From the NCBI RefSeq assembly GCF_029227915.1, contig NC_079877.1, positions 2,356,001 to 2,420,000 of the forward strand: a DNA stretch of 64,000 nucleotides, read 5' to 3'. Below the pieces are notes generated by a model. That model did not search any database and was not told the origin of the DNA. It was given only the letters and a program-made list of their open reading frames with translations. Shown here in pieces: positions 10,401 to 22,090 of this stretch. The position numbers and the translations under genes are program-made. Numbering within the stretch: the stretch's first letter is position 1; each line of letters starts with the position of its first letter. Source of the DNA: Hydractinia symbiolongicarpus (taxonomy: Eukaryota; Cnidaria; Hydrozoa; Anthoathecata; Hydractiniidae).

Positions 10401-12111
10401 ATTGACTTTCCAACGGTGTCAATCCGTTTGAGTTACAACGGTTGCGTCACATATTCGTACCAACATGTATTTAGTTATTTTCTTCCGATATTACTAAGTT
10501 GTATCGCTTTCAACAGTGAAACGATTGACTGTGGGACTTAATTGAACTGATTTTGGACTTTGACCTTATAAATGTGATAATTGAGCCATTTTGAATACAA
10601 GAAATAACATTCTTCTTAAATTGACATGATTGTGGGAACTCAGCCATTACACTGGACCCTGTGGTAACGATTCATTTAAAAATTTAGATAAATAAGTCAT
10701 TTTTACTGTGGGACCAATCCTAGCCGTTAGCGCGCGCTGAAGAAATAGAGACATTTTCAAAAACTACATTTCATTGACGTTCTAACGGTGTTACCCCGTT
10801 TGAGTTACAACGGTTGCGTCACACATTCGTACGAACATGTATTTAGTGATTTTCTTCCGGTATTCCTAAGTTGTATCGCTTTCAACAGTGAAACGATTGA
10901 CTGTGGGACTTAATTGAACTTATTTTGGACTTTGACCTTATAAATGTGATAAATGAGCAATTTTGAATACAAGAAATAACATTCTTCTTAATGTGACATA
11001 ATTGCTGGAACTCAGCGATTACACTGGGCGCTGTGGTAGCGCTTTATTTATAAATTAAGATAAATAAGTCATTTTTTACTGTTGGACGAATACTAGTCGT
11101 TAGTTCGCGCTGAAGAAATAGAGACAGTTTCAAAAACTACATTTCATTGACTTTCTAACAGTTTTAATCTGTTTGAGTTACAACGGTTGCGTCACATATT
11201 CGTACCAACATGTATTTAGTTATTTTCTTCCGATGTTACTAAGTTGTATCGCCTTCAACAGTGAAACGATTGACTGTGGGACTTAATTGAACTGATTTTG
11301 GACTTTGACCTTATAAATGTGATAATTGAGCCATGTTGACTACAAGAAATAACATTCTTCTTAAATTGACATGATTGTGGGAACTCAGCCATTACACTGG
11401 ACCCTGTGGTAACGATTCATTTAAAAATTTAGATAAATAAGTCATTTTTACTGTGGGACCAATCCTAGCTGTTAGCGCGCGCTGAAGAAATAGAGACAGT
11501 TTCAAAAACTATATTTCATTGACTTTCTAACGGTGTCAATCCGTTTGAGTTACAACGGTTGCGTCACACATTCGTACGAACATGTATTTAGTGATTTTCT
11601 TCCGGTATTGCTAAGTTGTATCGCTTTCAACAGTGAAACGATTGACTGTGGGATTTAATTGAACTGATTTTAGACTTTGACCTTATAAATGTGATAAATG
11701 AGCAATTTTGACTACAAGAAATAACATTCTTCTTAATTTGACATGATTGCTGGAACTCAGCGATTACACTGGGCGCTGTGGTAGCGCTTTATTTAAAAAT
11801 TAAGATAAATAAGCCATTTTTCACTGTGGGACCAATCCTAGCCGTTATCGCGCGCTAAAGAAATAGAGACAGTTTCAAAAACTACATTTCATTGACTTTC
11901 TAACAGTGTCAATCGGTTTGAGTTACAACGGTTGCGTCACATATTCGTACCAACATGTATTTAGTTATTTTCTTCCGATATTACTAAGTTGTATCGCTTT
12001 CAACAGTGAAAAGATTGACTGTGGGACTTAATTGAACTGATTTTAGACTTTGACCTAAAAAATGTGATAAATGAGCAATTTTGACTACAAGAAATAACAT
12101 TCTTCTTAATT
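7271..12111. repeat. Copy 2 of the 5.2-kb duplication, one monomer shorter
   Basis: Offset to copy 1 is 5214 bp up to the monomer at 7449 and 4841 bp from there to about 12111, so one 373-bp monomer has been lost. Monomer starts are 7449 (A/B chimera), 7821 C, 8193 A, 8566 B, 8938 C, 9310 A, 9683 A, 10056 B, 10428 C, 10800 A, 11173 B', 11545 D and 11918 E. Differences from copy 1 are few, such as TGTTGTACG near 9592 against TGTTGGACG, and CTGAAAATGTAG near 10367. Confidence 0.87.
7449..7820. repeat. Chimeric A/B monomer, product of an in-register deletion
   Basis: The start is A (TTCGTACGAA, CGGTATTCTTAAG, CGCTTTCAAC) and the rest is B (GAACTGATTTT, GAGCCATGTTGAC, CTGAAAAAGTAG, tail CCAACGGTGTC). 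Its A part shares ATTCTTAAG with the monomer at 2235, and its B part shares the unusual AGAAAAAACATTC with the monomer at 2608. The crossover therefore removed one monomer between those two equivalents. The switch lies between about 7532 and 7569, where A and B are identical. Confidence 0.87.
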
Positions 12112-15025
12112 TGACATGATTGCTGGAACTCAGCGATTACACTGGTCGCTGTGGTAGCGCTTTATTTATGAATTAAGATAAATAAGTCATTTTTTACTGT
12201 GGGACGAATCCTAGTCGTTAGTTCGCGCTGAAGAAATAGAGACAGTTTCAAAAACTACATTTCATTGACTTTCTAACAGTTTTAATCCGTTTGAATTGCA
12301 ACGATTGCGTCACATATTCGCACCAACATGTATTTAGTGATTTTCTTCCGGTATTAATAAGTTGTATCGCTTTCAATAGTGAAACGATTGACTGTGGGAC
12401 CTAATTGAACTGATTTTGGACTTTGACCTTATAAATGTGATAAATGAGCAATTTTGACTATAAGAAATAACATTCTTCTTAATTTGACATGATTGCTGGG
12501 AACTCAGCGATTACACTGAGCGCTTTGGTAGCGCTTTATTTAAAAATTAAGATAAATAAGCCATTTTTCACTGTGGGACCAATCCTAGCCGTTATCGCGC
12601 GCTAAAGAAATAGAGACAGTTTCAAAAACTACATTTCATTGACTTTCTAACGGTGTCAATCCGTTTGAGTTACAACGGTTGCGTCACACATTCGTACGAA
12701 CATGTATTTAGTGATTTTCTTCCGGTATTGCTAAGTTGTATCGCTTTCAACAGTGAAACGATTGATTGTGGGACTTAATTGAACTGATTTTGGACTTTGA
12801 CCTTATAAATGTGATAATTGAGCCATTTTGACTACAAGAAATAACATTCTTCTTAAATTGACATGATTGTGGGAACTCAGCCATTACACTGGACCCTGTG
12901 GTAGCGATTCATTTAAAAATTTAGATAAATAAGTCATTTTTACTGTGGGACCAATCCTAGCCGTTAGCGCGCGCTGAAGAAATAGAGACAGTTTCAAAAA
13001 CTACATTTCATTGACTTTCTAACGGTGTCAATCCGTTTGAGTTACAACGGTTGCGTCACACATTCGTACGAACATGTATTTAGTGATTTTCTTCCGGTAT
13101 TGCTAAGTTGTATCGCTTTCAACAGTGAAACGATTGATTGTGGGACTTAATTGAACTGATTTTAGACTTTGACCTTATAAATGTGATAAATGAGCAATTT
13201 TGACTACAAGAAATAACATTCTTCTTAATTTGACATGATTGCTGGAACTCAGCGATTACACTGGGCGCTGTGGTAGCGCTTTATTTATAAATTAAGATAA
13301 ATAAGTCATTTTTTACTGTGGGACGAATCCTAGTCGTTAGTTCGCGCTGAAGAAATAGAGACAGTTTCAAAAACTACATTTCATTGACTTTCTAACAGTT
13401 TTAATCCGTTTGAGTTGCAACGATTGCGTCACATATTCGCACCAACATAAATTTAGTGATTTTCTTCCAATATTATTAAGTGGTATCGCTTTCAACAGTG
13501 AAACGATTGACTGTGGGACTTAATTGAACTGATTTTAGACTTTGACCTAAAAAATGTGATAAATGAGCAATTTTGACTACAAGAAATAACATTCTTCTTA
13601 ATTTGACATGATTGCTGGAACTCAGCGATTACACTGGTCGCTGTGGTAGCGCTTTATTTATGAATTAAGATAAATAAGTCATTTTTTACTGTGGGACGAA
13701 TCCTAGTCGTTAGTTCGCGTTGAAGAAATAGAGACAGTTTCAAAAACTACATTTCATTGACTTTCTAACAGTTTTAATCCGTTTGAATTGCAACGATTGC
13801 GTCACATATTCGCACCAACATGTATTTAGTGATTTTCTTCCGGTATTAATAAGTTGTATCGCTTTCAATAGTGAAACGATTGACTGTGGGACCTAATTGA
13901 ACTGATTTTGGACTTTGACCTTATAAATGTGATAAATGAGCAATTTTGACTATAAGAAATAACATTCTTCTTAATTTGACATGATTGCTGGGAACTCAGC
14001 GATTACACTGAGCGCTTTGGTAGCGCTTTATTTAAAAATTAAGATAAATAAGCCATTTTTCACTGTGGGACCAATCCTAGCCGTTATCGCGCGCTAAAGA
14101 AATAGAGACAGTTTCAAAAACTACATTTCATTGACTTTCTAACGGTGTCAATCCGTTTGAGTTACAACGGTTGCGTCACACATTCGTACGAACATGTATT
14201 TAGTGATTTTCTTCCGGTATTGCTAAGTTGTATCGCTTTCAACAGTGAAACGATTGATTGTGGGACTTAATTGAACTGATTTTGGACTTTGACCTTATAA
14301 ATGTGATAATTGAGCCATTTTGACTACAAGAAATAACATTCTTCTTAAATTGACATGATTGTGGGAACTCAGCCATTACACTGGACCCTGTGGTAGCGAT
14401 TCATTTAAAAATTTAGATAAATAAGTCATTTTTACTGTGGGACCAATCCTAGCCGTTAGCGCGCGCTGAAGAAATAGAGACAGTTTCAAAAACTACATTT
14501 CATTGACTTTCTAACGGTGTCAATCCGTTTGAGTTACAACGGTTGCGTCACACATTCGTACGAACATGTATTTAGTGATTTTCTTCCGGTATTGCTAAGT
14601 TGTATCGCTTTCAACAGTGAAACGATTGATTGTGGGACTTAATTGAACTGATTTTAGACTTTGACCTTATAAATGTGATAAATGAGCAATTTTGACTACA
14701 AGAAATAACATTCTTCTTAATTTGACATGATTGCTGGAACTCAGCGATTACACTGGGCGCTGTGGTAGCGCTTTATTTATAAATTAAGATAAATAAGTCA
14801 TTTTTTACTGTGGGACGAATCCTAGTCGTTAGTTCGCGCTGAAGAAATAGAGACAGTTTCAAAAACTACATTTCATTGACTTTCTAACAGTTTTAATCCG
14901 TTTGAGTTGCAACGATTGCGTCACATATTCGCACCAACATAAATTTAGTGATTTTCTTCCAATATTATTAAGTGGTATCGCTTTCAACAGTGAAACGATT
15001 GACTGTGGGACTTAATTGAACTGAT
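12013..15025. repeat. Four-monomer repeat of 1492 bp, two tandem copies
   Basis: Landmarks recur at offset 1492: 12291 and 13783 (TTGAATTGCAACGATTGCG), 12665 and 14157, 13037 and 14529, 13410 and 14902 (TTGAGTTGCAACGATTGCG with CAACATAAATTTAG). Copies are nearly identical; one visible difference is TTCGCGCTG near 12226 against TTCGCGTTG near 13718. Monomers here are 372-374 bp and mix D-like ends (CGCTAAAGAAATAG) with types carrying the GCGCT/AGCGC dyad. Left and right limits are set by the first differences between flanking monomers, AAAAGATTG at about 12010 and GATTTTGGAC at about 15025. Confidence 0.87.
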
Positions 15026-15645
15026 TTTGGACTTTGACCTGATAAATGTTTTAAGTGAGACAATTGGACTCCAAGAAATAACATTCTTCTTAATTTGACA
15101 TGATTGTGGGAACTCAGCGATTACACTGGACCTTGTGGTAGCGATTCATTTAAAAATTTAGATCAATAAGTCATTTTTACTGTGGGACCAATCCTAGCCG
15201 TTATCGCGCGCTGAAAAAGTAGAGACAGTTTCAAAAACTATATTTCATTGACTTTCTAACGGTGTGAATCCGTTTGAGTTACAACGGTTGTGTCACATAT
15301 TCGTACAAACATTTATTTAGCGATACTATTCGGATATTACTAGGTTACATCGCTTTTAACAGTGAAACGTTTGACTGCGGGACTTAATTAAACTGATTTT
15401 GGACTTTGACCTTATAAATGTAATAATTGAGCCATTTTGACTACAAGAAATAACATTCTTCTTAAATTGACATGATTGATGGAACTCAGCCATTACACTG
15501 GGCGCTGTGGTAGCGCTTTATTTAAAAATTAAGATAAATAAGTCATTTTTTACTGTGGGACCAACCTAGCCGTTATTGCGCGCTGAAAAAATAGAGACAG
15601 TTTCAAAAACTGCATTTCATTGATTTTCTAACGGGGTCAATCCGT
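15026..15645. repeat. Transitional monomers between domains
   Basis: This covers the rest of the monomer at 14902 and the monomer at 15274. Markers are GATAAATGTTTTAAGTGAGAC, then CAAACATTTATTTAGCGATAC with CTATTCGG, and AACCTAGCCGTTATTGCG. The 15274 copy joins a Q-like first third to an R-like remainder, so it looks like a hybrid introducing the next HOR. Confidence 0.7.
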
Positions 15646-17882
15646 TTGAGTTACAACGGTTGCGTCACATATTCGTACCAACATGTATTTAGTGATTCTC
15701 TTCCGATATTACTAAGTTGTATCGCTTTTAACAGTGAAACGATTGACTGTGGGAATTAATTGAACAGATTCTGGACTGTGACCTTATCAATGTAATAAGT
15801 GAGCCAATTGGTCTCCAAGGAATAACATTCTTCTTAATTTGCCATGATTGCTGGAATTCAGCAATTACATTAGTCTTTGTGGTAGCACTTTTTTTAAAAA
15901 GTTAGATAAATAAGTCTTTCCTTACTGTGGGACCAATACTGGCCGTTAGCACGCGCTGAATAAATAGGAACAGTTTCAAAGACTACATTTCATTGACTTT
16001 CTAGCGGTATATATCCGTTTGAGTTACAACGGTTGCGTCATATAGTCGTACCAACATTTATTTAGCGATAGTATTCGGATATTACTAGGTTGCATCGCTT
16101 TTAACAGTGAAACGTTTGACTGCGAGACTTAATTGAACTGATTTTGGACTTTGACCTTATAAATGTTATAAGTGAGACAATTGGACTCCAAGAAATAACA
16201 TTCTTCTTAATTTGACATGATTGTGCGAACTCAGCGATTACACCGGACGCTGTGGTAGCGCTTTATTTAAAAATTAGGATAAATAAGTCATTTTTTACTG
16301 TGGGACCAATCCTAGCCGTTATCGAGCGCTGAAAAAACGGAGACAGTTTCAAAAACTACATTTCAGTGACTTTCTAACGGTGTCAATCGGTTTGAGTTAC
16401 AACGGTTGCGTCCCATATTCGTACCAACATGTATTTAGTTATTTTCTTCCGATATTACTAAGTTGTATCGCTTTCAACAGTGAAACGATTGACTGTGGGA
16501 CTTAATTAAACTGATTTTGGACTTTGACCTTATAAATGTGATAATTGAGCCATTTTGACTACAAGAAATAACATTCTTCTTAAATTGACATGATTGATGG
16601 AACTCAGCCATTACACTGGGCGCTGTGGTAGCGCTTTATTTAAAAATTAAGATAAATAAGTCATTTTTTACTGTGGGACCAACCTAGCCGTTATTGCGCG
16701 CTGAAAAAATAGAGACAGTTTCAAAAACTGCATTTCATTGATTTTCTAACGGGGTCAATCCGTTTGAGTTACAACGGTTGCGTCACATATTCGTACCAAC
16801 ATGTATTTAGTGATTCTCTTCCGATATTACTAAGTTGTATCGCTTTTAACAGTGAAACGATTGACTGTGGGAATTAATTGAACAGATTCTGGACTGTGAC
16901 CTTATCAATGTAATAAGTGAGCCAATTGGTCTCCAAGGAATAACATTCTTCTTAATTTGCCATGATTGCTGGAATTCAGCAATTACATTAGTCTTTGTGG
17001 TAGCACTTTTTTTAAAAAGTTAGATAAATAAGTCTTTCCTTACTGTGGGACCAATACTGGCCGTTAGCACGCGCTGAATAAATAGGAACAGTTTCAAAGA
17101 CTACATTTCATTGACTTTCTAGCGGTATATATCCGTTTGAGTTACAACGGTTGCGTCATATAGTCGTACCAACATTTATTTAGCGATAGTATTCGGATAT
17201 TACTAGGTTGCATCGCTTTTAACAGTGAAACGTTTGACTGCGAGACTTAATTGAACTGATTTTGGACTTTGACCTTATAAATGTTATAAGTGAGACAATT
17301 GGACTCCAAGAAATAACATTCTTCTTAATTTGACATGATTGTGCGAACTCAGCGATTACACCGGACGCTGTGGTAGCGCTTTATTTAAAAATTAAGATAA
17401 ATAAGTCATTTTTTACTGTGGGACCAATCCTAGCCGTTATCGAGCGCTGAAAAAACGGAGACAGTTTCAAAAACTACATTTCAGTGACTTTCTAACGGTG
17501 TCAATCGGTTTGAGTTACAACGGTTGCGTCCCATATTCGTACCAACATGTATTTAGTTATTTTCTTCCGATATTACTAAGTTGTATCGCTTTCAACAGTG
17601 AAACGATTGACTGTGGGACTTAATTAAACTGATTTTGGACTTTGACCTTATAAATGTGATAATTGAGCCATTTTGACTACAAGAAATAACATTCTTCTTA
17701 AATTGACATGATTGATGGAACTCAGCCATTACACTGGGCGCTGTGGAAGCGCTTTATTTAAAAATTAAGATAAAAAAGTCATTTTTTACTGTTGGACCAA
17801 TCCTAGCCGTTATTGCGCGCTGAAGAAATAGAGACACTTTCAAAAACTGCACTTCATTGACTTTCTAACGGGGTCAATCCGT
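15646..17882. repeat. P-Q-R trimer higher-order repeat, two units of about 1118 bp
   Basis: Starts are P 15646, Q 16019, R 16392, P 16764, Q 17137 and R 17510. P has TTGGTCTCCAAGGAATAAC and AGCACTTTTTTTAAAAAG. Q has GTCATATAGTCGTACC, ATTTATTTAGCGATAG and TATTCGGATATTACTAGG. R has GCGTCCCATATTCG. The two units are almost identical. The R at 17510 ends differently (GGAAGCGCTTT, AAAAAAGTC, GAGACACTTTC), which marks the domain edge. Confidence 0.88.
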
Positions 17883-19370
17883 TTGAGTTACAACAGTTGC
17901 GTCACATATTCGTACCAACATGTATTTAGTGATTCTCTTCCGATATTACTAAGTTGTATCGCTTTTAACAGTGAAACGATTGACTGTGGGAATTATTTTA
18001 ACTGATTCTGACTTGACCTTATAAATGTGATAAATGCGCCACTTGGACTCCAAGAAATAACATTCTTCTTAATTTGACATGATTACTGGAACTCAGCGAT
18101 TACACTGGGCGCTGTGGTAGCGCTTTATTTAAAAATTAAGATAAGTAAGTCATTTTTTACTGTGGGACCAATCCTAGCCGTTATGACGCGCTGAAGAAAT
18201 AGAGACAGTTTCAAAAATCACATTTCATTGACTTACTAACGGTGTCAATCTGTTTGAGTTACAACAGTTGCGTCACAAATTCGTACTAACATGCATTTAG
18301 TGATTCCCTTCCGATATTACTAAGTTGTAACTCTTTTAACAGTGAAACGATTGACCGTGGGAATTAATTTAACTGATTCTGGACTGTTACCTTATAAATG
18401 TGATGAATGCGCCAATTGGACTCCAAGAAATAACATTCTTCTAAATTTGACATGATTACTGGAACTCAGCGATTACACTGGGCGCTGTGGTAGCGCTTAA
18501 TTTAAAAATTAAAATAAATAAGTCATTTTTTACTGTGGGACCAATCCTAGCCGTTATCGCGCACTGAAGAAATAGAGACAGTTTCAAAAACTACATTTCA
18601 TTGACTTTCTAGCAGTGTCAATGCGTTTGAGTTACAACGGTTGCGTCACATATTCGTACCAACATGTATTTAGTGATTTCCTTCCGATATTACTAAGTTG
18701 TATGGCTTTTAACAGTGAAACGATTGACTGTGGGAATTATTTTAACTGATTCTGGACTTGACCTTATAAATGTGATAGATGCGCCACTTGGACTCCAAGA
18801 AATAACATTCTTCTTAATTTGACATGATTACTGGAACTCAGCGATTACACTGGGCGCTGTGGTAGCGCTTTATTTAAAAATTAAGATAAGTTAATCATTT
18901 TTTACTGTGGGACCAATCCTAGCCGTTATGACGCGCTGAAGAAATAGAGACAGTTTCAAAAATCACATTTCATTGACTTACTAACGGTGTCAATCTGTTT
19001 GAGTTACAACAGTTGCGTCACAAATTCGTACTAACATGCATTTAGTGATTCCCTTCCGATATTTTTAAGTTGTAACTCTTTTAACAGTGAAACGATTGAC
19101 CGTGGGAATTAATTTAACTGATTCTGGACTGTTACCTTATAAATGTGATAATTGAGCCATTTTGACTACAAGAAATAACATTCTTCTTAAATTGACATGA
19201 TTGATGGAACTCAGCCATTACACTGGGCGCTGTGGTAGCGCTTTATTTAAAAATTAAGATAAATAAGTCATTTTTTACTGTGGGACCAACCTAGCCGTTA
19301 TTGCGCGCTGAAAAAATAGAGACAGTTTCAAAAACTGCATTTCATTGACTTTCTAACGGGGTCAATCCGT
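17883..19370. repeat. S-T dimer repeat (745 bp), two copies
   Basis: S starts at 17883 and 18627 (GAATTATTTTAACTG, GCGCCACTTGGAC). T starts at 18254 and 18999 (CACAAATTCGTACTAACATG, AAGTTGTAACTC, TTGACCGTGGG). T at 18999 turns into R-type sequence around 19144 (GATAATTGAGCC, then AACCTAGCC). S-T recurs at 22720 and 23091. S at 17883 and 22720 share a deletion giving CTGACTTGACC, so those copies are specifically related. Confidence 0.82.
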
Positions 19371-22090
19371 TTGAGTTACAACGGTTGCGTCACATATTCG
19401 TACCAACATGTATTTAGTGATTCTCTTCCAATATTACTAAGTTGTATCGCTTTTAACAGTGAAACGATTGACTGTGGGAATTAATTGAACAGATTCTGGA
19501 CTGTGACCTTATCAATGTAATAAATGAGCCAATTGGTCTCCAAGGAATAACATTCTTCTTAATTTGCCATGATTGCTGGAATTCAGCAATTACATTAGTT
19601 TTTGTGGTAGCACTTTTTTTAAAAAGTTAGATAAATAAGTCTTTCCTTACTGTGGGACCAATACTGGCCGTTAGCACGCGCTGAATAAATAGGAACAGTT
19701 TCAAAGACTACATTTCATTGACTTTCTAGCGGTATATATCCGTTTGAGTTACAACGGTTGCGTCATATAGTCGTACCAACATTTATTTAGCGATAGTATT
19801 CGGATATTACTAGGTTGCATCGCTTTTAACAGTGAAACGTTTGACTGCGAGACTTAATTGAACTGATTTTGGACTTTGACCTTATAAATGTTATAAGTGA
19901 GACAATTGGACTCCAAGAAATAACATTCTTCTTAATTTGACATGATTGTGCGAACTCAGCGATTACACCGGACGCTGTGGTAGCGCTTTATTTAAAAATT
20001 AAGATAAATAAGTCATTTTTTACTGTGGGACCAATCCTAGCCGTTATCGAGCGCTGAAAAAACGGAGACAGTTTCAAAAACTACATTTCAGTGACTTTCT
20101 AACGGTGTCAATCGGTTTGAGTTACAACGGTTGCGTCCCATATTCGTACCAACATGTATTTAGTTATTTTCTTCCGATATTACTAAGTTGTATCGCTTTC
20201 AACAGTGAAACGATTGACTGTGGGACTTAATTAAACTGATTTTGGACTTTGACCATATAAATGTGATAATTGAGCCATTTTGACTACAAGAAATAACATT
20301 CTTCTTAAATTGACATGATTGATGGAACTCAGCCATTACACTGGGCGCTGTGGAAGCGCTTTATTTAAAAATTAAGATAAAAAAGTCATTTTTTACTGTT
20401 GGACCAATCCTAGCCGTTATTGCGCGCCGAAGAAATAGAGACACTTTCAAAAACTGCACTTCATTGACTTTCTAACGGGGTCAATCCGTTTGAGTTACAA
20501 CAGTTGCGTCACATATTCGTACCAACATGTATTTAGTGATTCTCTTCCGATATTACTAAGTTGTATCGCTTTTAACAGTGAAACGATTGACTGTGCGAAT
20601 TAATTGAACAGATTCTGGACTGTGACCTTATCAATGTGATAAATGAGCCAATTGGTCTCCAAGGAATAACATTCTTCTTAATTTGACATGATTGCTGGAA
20701 TTCAGCGATTACATTAGGCTGTGTGGTAGGGCTTTATTTAAAAATTTTGATAAATAATTCTTTTCTTACTGTGGGACCAATACTGGCCGTTAACACACTG
20801 AATAAATGGAACAGTTTCAAAGACTACATTTCATTGACTTTCTAGCGGTATATATCCGTTTGAGTTACAACGGTTGCGTCATATAGTCGTACCAACATGC
20901 ATTTAGCGGTAGTATTCGGATATTACTAGGTTGCATCGCTTTTAACAGTGAAACGTTTGACTGCGAGACTTAATTGAACTGATTTTGGACTTTGACCTTA
21001 TAAATGTTATAAGTGAGACAATTGGACTCCAAGAAATAACATTCTTCTTAATTTGACATGATTGTGCGAACTCAGCGATTATACCTGACGCTGTGGTAGC
21101 GCTTTATTTAAAAATTAAGATAAATAAGTCATTTTTTACTGTGGGACCAATCCTAGCCGTTATCGAGCGCTGAAAAAATGGAGACAGTTTCAAAAACTAC
21201 ATTTCAGTGAACTTCTAACGGTGTCAATCGGTTTGAGTTACCACGGTTGCGTCACATATTCGTACCAACATGTATTTAGTTATTTTCTTCCGATATTACT
21301 AAGTTGTATCGCTTTCAACAGTGAAACGATTGACTGTGGGACTTAATTAAACTGATTTTGGACTTTGACCTTATAAATGTGATAATTGAGCCATTTTGAC
21401 TACAAGAAATAACATTCTTCTTAAATTGACATGATTGATGGAACTCAGCCATTACACTGGGCGCTGTGGAAGCGCTTTATTTAAAAATTAAGATAAAAAA
21501 GTCATTTTTTACTGTTGGACCAATCCTAGCCGTTATTGCGCGCTGAAGAAATAGAGACACTTTCAAAAACTGCACTTCATTGACTTTCTAACGGGGTCAA
21601 TCCGTTTGAGTTACAACAGTTGCGTCACATATTCGTACCAACATGTATTTAGTGATTCTCTTCCGATATTACTAAGTTGTATCGCTTTTAACAGTGAAAC
21701 GATTGACTGTGCGAATTAATTGAACAGATTCTGGGCTGTGACCTTATCAATGTGATAAATGAGCCAATTGGTCTCCAAGGAATAACATTCTTCTTAATTT
21801 GACATGATTGCTGGAATTCAGCGATTACATTAGGCTCTGTGGTAGGGCTTTATTTAAAAATTTTGATAAATAAGTCTTTTCTTACTGTGGGACCAATACT
21901 GGCCGTTAACACGCGCTGAATAAATGGAACAGTTTCAAAGACTACATTTCATTGACTTTCTAGCGGTATATATCCGTTTGAGTTACAACGGTTGCGTCAT
22001 ATAGTCGTACCAACATGCATTTAGCGGTAGTATTCGGATATTACTAGGTTGCATCGCTTTTAACAGTGAAACGTTTGACTGTGGGACTTA
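19371..22090. repeat. Second P-Q-R trimer block, period about 1116 bp
   Basis: Starts are P 19371, Q 19744, R 20117, P' 20490, Q' 20860, R' 21233, P' 21606 and the beginning of Q' at 21978. P' and Q' carry their own markers (GTGCGAATTAATTG, GGTAGGGCTTTATTT, CATGCATTTAGCGGTAG). P' at 20490 is 370 bp because of a small deletion near 20799. The monomer at 21978 starts as Q' and changes to another type by about 22090. Confidence 0.83.

Noticed and set aside
16200-16300. TTAGG- or TTAGGG-type telomeric repeats within the array (isolated matches such as AATTAGG).
   Set aside because: Only single occurrences are present, never tandem.
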